A stretch of 64,000 bases of DNA, from contig CALYLX010000154.1 of the NCBI GenBank assembly GCA_944990035.1, positions 124,001-188,000 on the forward strand, written 5' to 3'. The DNA comes from Clitopilus passeckerianus (Eukaryota; Basidiomycota; Agaricomycetes; Agaricales; Entolomataceae). Shown here piece by piece: positions 24,251-36,759 of the stretch. The notes beneath the pieces were generated by a model, which was not told the origin of the DNA, did no database searches, and worked only from the letters and a program-made list of their open reading frames with translations. Within the stretch, counting starts at the first letter, position 1; the number at the start of each line of letters is the position of its first letter. The position numbers and the translations under genes were made by a program.

Positions 24251-24482
24251 CCGGTAATTGACCTCAAACGTATAGTCGAGTCAAGGCAGACATCAAGTGG
24301 CACGTCCATCTCCAGACCGCTTACAAGCGAAGGAGGCTGGTTTGCTGCAAACATCACAAGCAGAAGTGGACGCCAAGCTCAAACCCACGTCGGATGAGTG
24401 TAAGAGGGAGAGTCGTGGCCAACTGCGGCGTCGTCGTGGGTTCTCCATTTGGAAGCCGTGCTCGACCTCGACCAACTCCACC

Positions 24483-27261
24483 ATGTCGATGTCAGGACAG
24501 TATCTCAATACAATCACCGAGAATGCATCGCGACTGGGGATGCGCATACAGGAGTCGTTCTCTGAGCATACAAGGGATCTGACGATACAACGGAACACAT
24601 ACTTGGAGGCCGATGACAAGGGCAAGGACATCCGACGGCAGTTGGATTCCAATAGTGACAGGGAGAAATTGGATGCAATGAAGAGGTTAATAGCAGTATG
24701 CATGCGGCTTGTCTTCTGGGTGCTGTTTTGACTTACCCAAAGGCTCCTTAGCTCATCTCCAAGGGCCGCAACGTTTCTGAATACTTTGCCCAAGTGGTCA
24801 AGAATGTCGCGTCGCAGAACCTCGAGATTCGCAAGCTGGTCTACATTTACCTGCTTCGTTACGCAGAGCAGGAGCCAGATCTTGCTTTGTTGTCAATAAA
24901 CACATTTCAGAAGGACTTGACCGATAGTAACCCTCTCATTCGAGCCATGGCTCTTCGTGTCCTCAGCGGGATCAAGGTGCCAATGATTGGAAGCCTCGTC
25001 GTACTGGCAATCAAGAAATGTGCTGCAGACATCAGCCCATATGTTAGGAAGAATGCTGCTTTTGCCATCCCAAAATGCTATGAGTAAGATTTGGCCATGC
25101 TTCCTGACGGAACCTTGCTGAACATCCTGAATAGACTTGATTCCTCGCATCTTCCCGCTCTAATCGAGATCCTGACCACTCTGCTGAAGGATCGTTCTGC
25201 GTTGGTGCTTGGTGCTGTGGCCGTCGCATTCGACACGGTGTGCCCCACCCGTCTGGACCTGCTACACTCCCACTACCGACGACTATGTAAGGTCATTGCA
25301 GATGTAGATGAATGGGGCCAGGTAGAGGTGGTGGATCTACTACTCAAATACGCTCGTGCAATGTTGCCGAGACCGGATGGCGAAGACTTAGACAAAGATA
25401 TACAGCTTCTGTTGACGTCTATCGAGCCTCTGCTCTTGAGCCGAAATCCAGCGGTATGTTCTTGGATTAATCAGTTGAATTCTCACTTTTAAACGTTTAG
25501 GTTGTAATGGCTGTGGTTCGAGTGTACTACTATGCAGCACCTCCGTCATACTTGCGGAAAGTCGTCCAGCCTCTACTACGCCTCCTCAGCATTTCAAAGG
25601 AGATCGAGCGAATAGTCCTTGTCTACATCTCGTTCTTGTCCCGCAATGATCCAGTGAGTTTTGACGGTTTGGAATGAATGCTCGCTAATATCACTCTGCA
25701 GAGCCTTTTTTCTCCTTTTTACACCCGTTTCCTCGTGCGAAGCGACGACCCTCGCCAGGTCAAGCAAGACAAGATTAATCTGTTGCTAAACATAATCACC
25801 ACGGAAACATATCCCGCGATCCTTAGGGAGTTGATTGTATGAAATTTCTCCCTTTCTGCACTGATCTTTGGCTTATATGTGCATTCAGGACTATTCAGAG
25901 GATCCGGACGATGTCGTCGTTTCAGATGCCATTCTCGGAATCGGAAAATGTGCACACACTATCCCGGAATCAAGCCAGCAATGTCTTACTGCACTAACGG
26001 CTATGATCAAGCACAAGCATGGTAGGTCGCCTAGTTGATGTATCTGGGTAACCGTTCTAACCGTTCACGTCAGGCTCGGTCGTAAGCAGCGCAGTGATGG
26101 TCCTCAAATTCCTCGTGCAAAGCCAGTTATCCACGTCATCTACAAGCATCGTGGGTGCAGGACAAAATCCTCTCTCGATCATTTCGCATCTGGCCCGGCG
26201 GATCGATGATATTAGACACGATCAGGCTCGCGCGTGCGTGCTCTGGTTGGTGGGGCAATATGCCGCAACTGAGGAACCGGGACCTGGTCCTGACGGCGTG
26301 GCTGCGTGGGCTCCTGACGTTCTCAGGAAAGCAGCCAAAGGTTTTTCTCATGAGGTGAGATTGTTTCCGTCGAGATTATGGAGCTCTGAACTCATCTGTG
26401 TACCTCGGTCCTAGTCGGCAATCGTCAAGCTGCAAATTGTTACACTAGCCTCAAAGTTGCTTGTATTGAGTCCTGCAGATCGAACGCTTGGCCTATTGAG
26501 TCAATATGTATTCTCTCTGGCTCGGTATGATCTCAACTATGACGTTCGGGATCGGGCAAGAATGCTGGCGTCTCTGCTTTCTGGCCTTACCAGCAACGCA
26601 TTGATAAATGGGGAATCCGCGGAGCCCAGGGCTGGCGTCGTCTTGAGGAGAGAGCAAGTCAAACTAGTCCTCTTTGGAGGGAAATCAGCCGATGTAGATC
26701 TCGACTCTGGGCGCATAGGTATGGCGTTTTTTTTTTTCATAGGAACAGAACACCTGGTAACACTTGACTGTAGATGACGATAATGCGATCCTGGGATCGT
26801 TGAGTTTGGTATCTGGCAAACCCAGCCGCTCGGATGCAATGTTGCCTGATTGGCTGGAAAGGGGTGTCGAATCTTCGCTCCGAGATACCGTTGACGAGAC
26901 ACCACAAGTGCCCGTTCCCACTGCCATATCTTCCGCCCCAATGCCGCAAATTTCAAAAGGTGCTGCCGCAGTCGCTTCACCGATTGTATTGACGCCGCGG
27001 GGATCCTCACCTGTCAATGCGCCGGCTAAAGGTCCTTGGAAGGATCTCGACAAATTCTACGAAGATATTGACAAGAATCAAGGAGGGGACGAGGACGAGG
27101 AGGACGAAGAGGATGAAGAGGAGGATAGTGACGGTGACGGCGAAAGTGAAGAAGGTTCTGAGGAGGAAGACGGTAGTGAAGGGGGAGAAGAAGACGAGGA
27201 AGAAAGTGAAGAAGAAGAAGTGTCGAGACTAGCCAATGCAGAATCAAAGGCAGGTGGATGA
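24483..27261 (+). CDS. AP-3 complex subunit beta
   Basis: This is the large beta subunit of the AP-3 clathrin-related adaptor, which sorts cargo from Golgi/endosome to the vacuole. The ATG at 24483 ([19 protein letters not shown]) is the first in frame. The adaptin N-terminal solenoid follows: [62 protein letters not shown], and [20 protein letters not shown]. The apparent stop after CYE is inside an intron (25084-25134); splicing gives [32 protein letters not shown] is typical of beta-3. After the trunk comes a Ser/Pro linker and a very acidic tail (27070-27230, [17 protein letters not shown]), which is the beta-3 hinge hallmark. It ends at TGA 27261 with no ear domain, as in many fungi. About ten introns. 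Confidence 0.9.
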
Positions 27262-28863
27262 TCATAAATGTCGCTAGTCCCACATGTGATGCAACCATGA
27301 TTAGAATATTTTTAACCCGACTTTGGAGACGTCCAACCGATCGTGGATTTGAATCTTATCTCTAGCGCGCCTGGTACTGAGTTAAATGCTGCCTACGCTG
27401 CCAGAACGAACGCTTAATAGTCGCGACGTCTGAAACGGAGCTGTCTGCTAGAATCATTTCAAAATCACTGTTTCGTTGTGCTGCTAGGTGAGGTAGACGA
27501 TCCGAAACATGACAGATTTCCCTCCGAAGAGCATTCACCACAAATTGACTTCCAAAGAGCCACTCACATTTCCGGACCCCAGGATACATTCAAGCCAGAC
27601 CACGCATGGGGCGCCGGAGATGTTGCCAACTGCGCCATCGCGTGTCCTCTTGAACACCATGAATAGCCATGGCGCTGAAAACAACCGCCGGATTTCCATC
27701 GGCCGTAGGAGATACTTTTATCGCCTGTGAAAGTCTGCATCTTTGCAAATTCCCTGTCATCACGCAACGCGATGAGAATTATCCTCGCATACGCGACAAT
27801 GAGGCGTATTGTGGACTCACCAGATACCCACGACTCGGAAAGACGCCTACAACCTTAAGATAGGCTTGACATAGACTTGACACCCGCGAACGGTTGTTGG
27901 GGCTTATCCGCTGAAACCAAGCCACTGAAAGCCGTCCTATTCTCTATCCCTGTACCTGACACTACATGCTGAACTCTGGGGAGACAAACATACGTATCCT
28001 GATCTGCCTTGATTACGATAGGCGAGTGGTAGCCAACTGCCAAAAAGCTTGAAAACCTTCGCTCTAGGCCCGACCCTGCTCTGGCGCTCCATGATCGCTG
28101 TTTAATGCATATGGATATACCTCAGCGTCAACATTCATTTTATTTAGCCCGTCGGACCCGGGAATGACTGAGGCCGAACGGCGAACAGAGCGACTCGCTC
28201 TGGTTGTCAGCTGGAACAGAGTCGAGTAGAGCCATGTGCATCAGAGCTCGAGAAGCATCGGTCGAGAAAGCACTTCGTGTTGCCAAAATATGCGATATGA
28301 ATGAGCCTGCGAAATCAAGCTCATGGTAGACAATGGATGTATCTCGGAATGGAAACTCGATCCTGCACAATTGTCAAGATATTGAACCGTCGAGGAGCGC
28401 ACAATCGCCAAGATGCATACTCTGCGGAGAAAGTTCCTGTGGCGAATGTCGGCTTGAGATGGCATTCGTCTTGTAAAGGCAGTCTGGATCCCGCGGGGGC
28501 GAACAGAATCAGAGTCAGAATAAGATGGATACGTTCAAAGAAGGCCACCACAAGCGAATAAACAGAGTTCACAACTCATGAGATTATCCGCCAGATATCG
28601 CGAGGACAGGCGGTGAGAAAAGAGGAGAGATTATGGGTTTATTTCGATGAGTTGAAGCTGTGATACCAAATACAATATGTCCCATTCAGAGAATAATGAA
28701 GATGAGGGAACTTAACCCCGTGTGTAAATAGGCACCCATGCCAGTGAACTTCCTCGACAAACGAGGCCCCTCTGTGCCTCCGCCAAACTCTCAAATCCAA
28801 AATAGCAGGCTCCCCAGCCGGCGGCTTGTCGTCATATTATCACACGACCCAGCCGTAGAACCG
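27262..28863. other. Spacer without a recognised gene
   Basis: Minus-strand fragments between 28140 and 28570 (for example LDFAGSFISHILATRSAFS and a hydrophobic LILTLILFAPAG) could be remains of a small gene. No start, splice set or known domain makes a model. Confidence 0.4.
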
Positions 28864-29160
28864 TCATCTTGAGCGGCCAGAGGTGTCTCGCTTGAAGTAT
28901 GAACTGTTAACAGCTGTCCCTTGTATCATATCGAAGACGGTTTCTCCCACTCCGAGAAACTTCTCTGCCACGGAACGCATAGTTGGGTCTGCAATTGTGC
29001 TGGCATCTGGGCTGGGTAAAGGAGGGTGTTTAAGCGCGGGCCGTATTGAAATGAATGGAAAGGCAACGCACCCAAAGCCGCTTGAGCGTTTCACGCCAGC
29101 AAGCACGGTTGATACAAGTACTGCGTCAACTGCATAGTGTGTGAGTCTTCCGAGAACCAT
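28864..29160 (-). CDS. DUF1748 family small protein
   Basis: A 78-residue protein is encoded in two exons (29072-29160 and 28864-29011) around a 60-base intron that must be removed to give SGFGPDASTIADPTMRS. The N-terminus MVLGRLTHYAVDAVLVSTVL and the motif GETVFDM..GTAVNSSYFKR near the C-terminus are characteristic of the fungal DUF1748 family, whose members are short proteins with one N-terminal hydrophobic segment. Yeast has one member, thought to be membrane/mitochondria associated; its molecular role is not established to my knowledge. The tail TSGRSR is not conserved in my recollection. The ATG at 29160 is preceded by a usual fungal leader. Confidence 0.85.
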   Translation of the reverse strand: MVLGRLTHYAVDAVLVSTVLAGVKRSSGFGCVAFPFISIRPALKHPPLPSPDASTIADPTMRSVAEKFLGVGETVFDMIQGTAVNSSYFKRDTSGRSR

Positions 29161-29720
29161 ATTGTTGGTAATGAAGAAGATGGTTTAGATGCAGCTATAG
29201 TCCTGGGATAGTGACAAGTTTAAGAAACAGCTGCGAGCTTAGGAACGGCGTATATAGCTGGCCGAGTTGGCTGCGTTGCCAGAGCAGAACACGAATGGCT
29301 TCGGCAGCAGCACAGACGAAATGTCGGTGTGATTGCCTGATATGGTAGCAGACACAGCCACATTCTCAATGTCATTCTGGTTTGCTTCAACCTCAAGTTG
29401 ATCCTTCTCATGAGTGTTGAGTTCTCAAAATCTGGATGGACACGGAGCAGCGTAGTATTAGAAGCAGCTGTTGTTAGTCCGTCGGCCGTCAGAACCGTCG
29501 GTGAGATGCTGACGGATGGATAAATCACACCAACTTCACATTACATCTCCATCATTCATGATTTAATAGCGGCAAGAGTTTTCTGATCCTTCCAAAAGTC
29601 AAGAGTGGGGAAAGCAAAGCAAACAGATAAGTATTGCTCCAAAGTCTATGCATTAAGTGACATATAATCGTAAAATCGTATAACAAGAAGAACTAAGCAA
29701 AAATCAGCCTAATACATGAT
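29161..29720. other. Spacer between DUF1748 and citrate synthase genes
   Basis: A 102-codon minus-strand frame (29220-29528) begins with GTG, not ATG, and matches nothing known; it is more likely the 5' flank of the DUF1748 gene. The last 100 bases are AT-rich 3' flank of citrate synthase. Confidence 0.45.
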
Positions 29721-31585
29721 TTACTGCTTGTTCTTGAACATTTTGTCGATGGCGGCGCTCGAGTAGGACTTGGGACGCTCAAGAGCTGTAGATAGCGCAA
29801 TGTCAGATCACACGTCAAGATATTGGCGTTAAGGAAAATACTCACGAGCACCGAGGGCACGATCCCAGATCAACTGAGCGGCGACACCGAAGGCACGAGA
29901 AACACCGAAGAGAACAGTGTAGTACTGCATCTGGGTGAGACCGTAGTAAGAAAGGAGGACGCCAGAGTGGGCATCAACATTGGGCCAAGGGTTCTTAGCC
30001 TTGCCAGCCTGTCGAAATGAAGAGAATAAGCGATCCAATCCAAAGTCTTCGACGATTTACGTCAAGCTTACCTCGAGCAGGATATCAGGAACAAGGTTGT
30101 AAACCTGTCCGACGAGCTTGAAGAGCTTGTCATCAGGGAGGTGCTTGATTGCGAACTCGCGTTGAGCGGTGTAGCGGGGATCAGTCTTCCTCAAGACGGC
30201 ATGGCCATAACCAGGGACGACCTGGCCGCCCTTGAGGGTGGACCAGATGTATTCCTTGACAGCCTCATCAGAAGCGTCTTCACCAATCTTGGACTGCATC
30301 TTGCGGAGCCAGAGGAGGACTTCCTGGTTGGCGAGACCGTGGAGAGGACCAGCCAAACCGTTCAGTGCAGCAGCGTAGGAGAGGAAAGGATCAGAGAGGG
30401 CAGACCCGACGAGCTTGCCAGTGTGAGCAGAGACGTTACCACCTTCGTGATCACTGTGGATGGTGATGTAGAGGCGGAGGAGCTCGGTGAAGGCCTCGTT
30501 GTCGCCGAAGCCGAGGAGGGTCGACAAGTTGGCGGAATAGTCCTTGTTGGCGTCGATAGCAGGGAGCTTGCCCTTGCCGAAAACGTTGCGGTAGATGCGA
30601 CCGGCAATGTTAGGCAATTTAGCAATACTAGAGGTTAACCGGTGAGTGACGTCATCAATCGAAATTTTGTTGGGGAACTCACAGGTCCATGCAATCCTCG
30701 AAAGCAGGTCCCCAATACTCCTTCTTGTGGACACCATCCTGGTAGGCTTTGGCAAAGGCAGAGTCGTGATTAAGCTAGACAGTGTAGCGGGTGAGAAGTG
30801 GCTCCAAAGAATGGCACGCGTAACGTACAGCAGTGACGGCCAAAGAGAACTGGCTCATGGGGTGGAGCGTGGGTGGGCATCGGTCAAGGAGTTCCTCGAC
30901 AAACTCAGGGATGGCAGCACGAGCAGCCCAGTCCTTGGACAGCTGGGTGACTTGCTCCTGAGTAGGAACTTCACCAGTTACAAGTAGCCAGAAAAGAGCC
31001 TCAGGGAGCGGCTCAGATCCACCAGGGGCTTTGGGAAGAAGCTCCTGGCACTCAGGAATGGTCTTTCCACGGAAACGGATACCCTCCTCTGTGCAGGCAC
31101 ATGGTTAAGAAGCAGAAGGGTCGGGGAATAATAAAAGCTTCGTACCGGCATCCAGAACGGAACCGTCCCAGATAAGGGCGGGAAGGCCACGCATACCACT
31201 AGGAGAATCATAAGAGTGGCAGGTGATTCGCAAGCCATGGTACTTACCCGTAAAGCTGGTCGACAACAACGGGGCCAAAGGCTTTCTTGCCGTGCTCAGC
31301 GCGAATTCGTTTCACCTAATGATTCGCCATTTAGCATGTGGCGGCTTGCCAGCGAAGCGCCGGTCCACGTACATTCTCCAACTCAACGGGGATGAGCTCA
31401 GCGAGCCTCTCCTTGAGAGTGATAGGTTTTGCGCCAGTAGACGAGAATCGGACCGAAGACGCAAAGGTGCTTCGGAAGACGGGTCTTGACTGACGGAGCG
31501 AAGTAACTGTGAGTTTGCCGAGACACTTCGACGATGGACTATCAATACTCACGGCCTTGAGAAGTGAACGAGCAGGCGCAGCCAT
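29721..31585 (-). CDS. Citrate synthase, mitochondrial
   Basis: Condenses acetyl-CoA with oxaloacetate to citrate, the entry step of the TCA cycle, in the mitochondrial matrix. ATG at 31585 opens a basic, Ser-rich presequence ([30 protein letters not shown]), then [16 protein letters not shown]. Core motifs include [46 protein letters not shown], and the catalytic His regions [20 protein letters not shown] and [26 protein letters not shown] and [19 protein letters not shown] are also present, as is a C-terminal KMFKNKQ. Eight or so introns. The first 63-base intron (31490-31552) has no stop and a length divisible by three, so spliced and retained forms would both encode a protein. It shares a 215-base divergent promoter with TRM8. 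Confidence 0.97.
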
Positions 31586-31689
31586 TGCTAGAACTTTTAG
31601 ATATACGTTGAACGTAGTGGAAGGAAGAGACGAGAGTGGAGGAACTCGGAACCAGCGCGACACTCAAAGAAAAATACCATTTCGCGAAG

Positions 31690-31697
31690 TCACGTGA
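31690..31697. promoter_or_regulatory. Palindromic E-box TCACGTGA
   Basis: A perfect TCACGTGA, the core bound by bHLH factors such as fungal Cbf1/Pho4 types, lies midway in the 215-base divergent promoter of citrate synthase and TRM8. Binding is inferred from the motif only. Confidence 0.4.
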
Positions 31698-31800
31698 TCT
31701 CTACTGATCCACATGCAGGGAGCGGCGCTTGCGGCGTCAAGCGGTTTTCCCTTTGGTCTTCAACTCTATACCGGCTCGGCATTGGATTTTTCTGACGATA

Positions 31801-32783
<983 letters not shown>

Positions 32784-32934
32784 CATGGCTTGATGTACTT
32801 TGTTGTATTCGTGCAGTTTGGAACTTGACTCAACAAAACGTGTGCACCCTTAGATTATAACCTCAGGTAATTAGTTCTGGGGTCGTGTGTATCATGTTGA
32901 AGCAAAGTCCGGCCACTGAGAAAGTATCCTGTCC

Positions 32935-33885
32935 TCATTGCTCATCCATTCGATCATCATCCTGGTCCCTATCTAACTTATCCGCGACTATTGCCCCAGT
33001 TGTTCGTGGTCCCGAACTCATCGCGTCCACTAATCTTCCCGTGCGTGATCTAACCGCAGTCTTCATCTCGCTGTGGATAACTTTGCCTGCGTCACCTGCT
33101 AGCCTGAATATCTCCTCGAATCTATCCACATGTAGTCTTGTCTCCATCGTAACGAGCGTGACCTTCCCGGTCTTGGGCATGATAGCGACCGTGATATGAG
33201 GTATATCGTTTTCTTCCAGCTGAGTAAGGTCCAGGAGTGGGGACGTTGAGTGGACACCGCCAGTCACGGCACACACAAAGTCCAAAAGAGGAATGCCAGC
33301 GCCTACAAGAGCCAACGTGGTTGCATTAATACATGCCTGCAGGAGGCCTCCATCTTGCTGAAGAACTTGGACGAAAATGTCAATTTGTGACCTCGGGTAC
33401 AGATTGGTCTGTACCACCGGTTCAAAGGTGGATTTGATCGTTGCAGCTAGTTCAAGGACACGCCTGGAGGAGGAGAAGTTTTTTTACATGGGTTGATTAG
33501 ATGTGAGAAACGACGAGGGAAAGTTCTGAAGCCTACTTGTCGCCTCGCGTTCGCTTGCGTCGTTCCCCAGTACTAAAAGCCGCAACATTAACTTCTACGT
33601 TGATGTTTGCTCTGTCATGTATCGTCTGAGAACGCATCTTCGCTTCTCTGGGACCAAAGACCGTCACAAGTACATTTGTTAGCCCATGTGAAACGGCAGC
33701 AGAACCATCTGCTATTCCTTGTTGTGTGAGATCGATAGCCATGTCGCGTAGCTCATACTGTCTTCTTCCATCTGATCGATAACCACCTTCGTTCAGAATT
33801 TCAACGCGGGAGCCCTGTCGGGAAAGAAAAGCATGGTAAATGCCAAAGTTCGTGAAAGAAATGACGAAGACGAAACGCGGACCAT
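32935..33885 (-). CDS. RRP41: Exosome complex subunit RRP41/SKI6 (RNase PH fold)
   Basis: Core ring subunit of the RNA exosome, nuclear and cytoplasmic; the eukaryotic ring is catalytically inactive. The sequence reads GSRVEILNEGGYRSDGRR, then YELRDMAIDLTQQG, VLVTVFGPREAKMRS, FSTGERRKRTRGDK, intron (33464-33536), RVLELAATIKSTFEP, NLYPRSQIDIFVQVLQQDGG and DFVCAVTGGV. It ends with a basic/acidic tail and TGA or TAG at 32935. The first coding exon appears to be only the ATG at 33883-33885: the next intron (33815-33882, GTCCGCG...CCCGACAG) joins it to GSRVEI. No other upstream ATG is in frame. Confidence 0.92.
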
Positions 33886-34221
33886 CTGTACCGAAAAAGT
33901 GGAAGGAAAGCGAGGTTTAGCGATGCCACACCGCGTGAATGCCAAATGAAGATTCAAGTGGAGGGTCACGATGTCCACGATGCGCAAGGGGTGGAAGTCT
34001 GAAAGGAACCGGAAATAAATCAACGATGATCGGGGGGGTCAGGCCGGCGGCAGTGTCCATATCCCCATTCGGTGTTTACGCCATTGGAGTTACCTGTCAG
34101 TGTCAACGTTCCCTGAATTCACAGCTAACTCCATCTGAACTAGCCAAGGTCTGGCGTAAGGGGGGCTGCTCACATATATAACACTGCCCTACAACACGTC
34201 AGGTCCTCATTCTCCTCAACC
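33886..34221. promoter_or_regulatory. Divergent promoter, RRP41 / nicotinate phosphoribosyltransferase
   Basis: The 336 bases between the start codons contain TATATAA at 34175-34181, about 40 bases before the plus-strand ATG at 34222. There is no TATA on the RRP41 side. Confidence 0.5.
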
Positions 34222-36213
34222 ATGTCTTCCGCAACTGCACCTTCACCTATCTCGCTCCTCGACACTGACCTCTACAAGGTATGGTGCTCGACATCTCCTA
34301 TCATTCTTATCACTGACTCGTGGACCCACAGTTTACTATGCAGCAAGCCGTGCTGCAGCAGTTTCCTCGTGTAGAGTGCACCTATCGCTTTACAAACCGT
34401 AACCTCGATACATTGTTCTCAAGACAATGTGTCGAACGTTTCAGAACTGCCATCTCTCGTATGTCAAACAGACATACTCCTCTCTCTCTCTAATCCCCGT
34501 CGCTTAGAATTTACCGACCTCGTCTTGACCCCCGGCGAGCGTCAATGGCTCCAAGAGACATGTCCATACTTCACACAGGAATATCTTGACTACCTAGCAT
34601 CATATCGCTTCAAACCAGAACAAGTCAAAGTCACCTTTACACCCGTGTCCGAGGACGGCCTATCAGGGCGCCTCGACCTCGAAGCCACCGGTCCTTGGGT
34701 TGAGACTATTCTATGGGAGGTGCCGCTCATGGCATCACTCTCCGAGTGCTACTTCACCACCCAAATGACCGACTGGTCCTATGACGGCCAAGAAGGCGAG
34801 TCGGCCTTCCAATTGAACTGTCTATCGATATCTCGTGCTAACCGGGTGTCCCATCACACAGATCTTGCTTACGAAAAGGCCCGAAAGATGCTGGAGGCCG
34901 GTTGTGCATTCAGCGAACTCGGAACGCGCAGACGGCGGACCTTCTATGGACACGATATCGTTCTAAAGTCACTCGTCCAAGCTGCCAGCGATTTCTCCCG
35001 AGAATCTGCCAATCCTCTCCCTGGCCGATTCGCAGGGACGAGTAACGTATGTGGTCTGATTCGACTAGCCCAATCCCCTTCCGAACTCACCTTCCCCGTC
35101 CCTCAGGTATACTTGGCACGCAAATATGGCGTTACACCCGTTGGAACGATCGCCCAGTAAGTACACCTTATTAGGTTCCTATATCGGACGGGCACTGACG
35201 GTCTGACGTTTGCCCCTGTTGATTGTTGATCCTACAGCGAATGGTTTATGGGTGTAAGTCATAACTCAATACATTCAATTGTAACCATCATACTCACCTG
35301 ATGTCCGGTTCCTTAGGTTGCCGCATTGAAGGGTTACGAACAGGCCAACTGCAAAGCACTCGCCCTCTGGGAGGAGGTCTATGGCGATCAACATCTGATT
35401 GCTTTGACTGACACCTTTACCACAAAAGCATTCTTCCAAGTGAGTATTTCTGTTCCTGGCATCTATCTCCTCGTTTTTCCTATCAGTCGCCCACTTTCGA
35501 CATACGTCCTGTGGTGTGGTAGCTTGATCCCCAGCCGCGATATCGACATTCTCGCGCTGGACATACGGACCACAAATCCGTTTACTTCGACTCGCTTCTT
35601 TTTCCTTTGATGTTTCCCAAAAGAATGCGTACTGATGTTGGAATCCCGATAGGATTTCTCATTGGATCCCGCACGCGCCGCACGGTGGACAGGTCTTCGC
35701 CAGGACTCCGGCGATCCATTTGCGTTCGCTCCACGCGCGAAAGAGATGTATGAATCGCTCGGGATTGACCCGCGGGAGAAGCGATATGTGTTCTCTGACG
35801 GCCTAAACGTGGACAAGGTCCTGCGGCTACAGAAGCAAACGACCGAACTAGGATTGGACCGAGGTACGTTTTCCTTTTGTTCCATCCCTGTCTCGGAGAT
35901 GTGGCTAATGTGGACCACGATTACTTTTCTCTCCCATCTATCAGTTTCCTTTGGAATCGGTACATCGCTTACGAATGACTACAAGTTGGCATCGAGTGGG
36001 GGTAAAGAGAAGAGCAAGGCATTGAATATGGTTATCAAGTTGGCTACTGTGGAGGAGAAGCCATGCATCAAAATCAGCGATGATGTGACCAAGGTGCGTG
36101 TGGCTGGTGGACATTAATGATGACCTCTGTTCTGATGAGGTTCTTGTGTATAGACCAAAGGAGATCCAGCGACCCTTAAGCTGGTGAAAGAACTTTACGA
36201 CCTCACATTCTGA
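34222..36213 (+). CDS. NPT1: Nicotinate phosphoribosyltransferase
   Basis: Makes nicotinate mononucleotide from nicotinate and PRPP, the first step of NAD salvage (Preiss-Handler pathway). ATG 34222 gives MSSATAPSPISLLDTDLYK. An intron is followed by FTMQQAVLQQFP, in agreement with the family start (LLDTDLYKLTM). Further motifs are CTYRFTNRN, EFTDLVLTP-type after an intron, [55 protein letters not shown] and WTGLRQDSGDP, the last forming the phosphate/PRPP-binding part. Then come FSDGLNVDKVL, FGIGTSLTND, KPCIKISDD and a last exon KGDPATLKLVKELYDLTF ending at TGA 36211-36213. At least nine exons, some only tens of bases long. No lesions. Confidence 0.95.
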
Positions 36214-36759
36214 ATTAATACCTTCTCCATGGCACCTTTCTGATTCATTTCTATCATTATGGGAACACTCGTGCATTTCATTTCCACATACTCTCTTGAT
36301 ATCCAAGTAATTGCCACCCAAGCTTTCATTGTACTATTATTATGACCTTCGTTCAAGCCCTTATCCATAGTATGCCTCCGTATAATGTTCGTAGTATTAT
36401 AATTTGTCATTTTCTGAAATCCTCGATGCGTCATAGCTCCTCAAGATCTGCAACCCCTGGCCTGGCTGAAGTCTACTCCGCCTTCAAGGCTTTTCGCATT
36501 GACCAGTTCTAAGTCACTGCTCCAGGAGACGCGACGTGTTGAGGTCACGTGGTGAGCACAGGAACGCCTTAGCCGCTTGGTCGTTGTCGCTGTCCGTGTC
36601 AATCGACTCAGCAGTTCCTGCCACGGCGCCGGTGAATTGCACCAAGCGGAAACCTCAAGGCCCTAAGTCAACGTGGCTTGAGCTAGGAACACACTCGTTT
36701 GCGGCCTGAATGCCCATCACCTGGTTCGACAAGCCTCTGGTGAAGCATTTGAACCCGCG
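36214..36759. other. Spacer and promoter of the 5-phosphatase gene
   Basis: No gene is seen. One CACGTG E-box core lies at 36546-36551, about 210 bases upstream of the ATG. Confidence 0.45.

Larger units (their letters stand above)
22646..24482. other. Repeat-bearing spacer upstream of AP-3 beta
   Basis: This contains two diverged direct copies of an unidentified repeat (23191-23690 and 23799-24250) and the AP-3 beta promoter. No complete gene is recognised. Confidence 0.6.

Noticed and set aside
24297..24482. N-terminal extension of AP-3 beta
   Set aside because: The open frame starts with GTG and contains no ATG before 24483; the extension is not adaptin-like.
25081..25134. Premature stop in AP-3 beta after KCYE
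   Set aside because: The TAA lies in a 51-base GT-AG intron; splicing gives KCYELDSSHLP in agreement with the adaptin family.
27026..27298. Minus-strand Leu/Pro-rich open frame opposite the AP-3 beta tail
   Set aside because: It is the complement of the acidic GAG/GAA-rich coding stretch; low-complexity antisense shadow.
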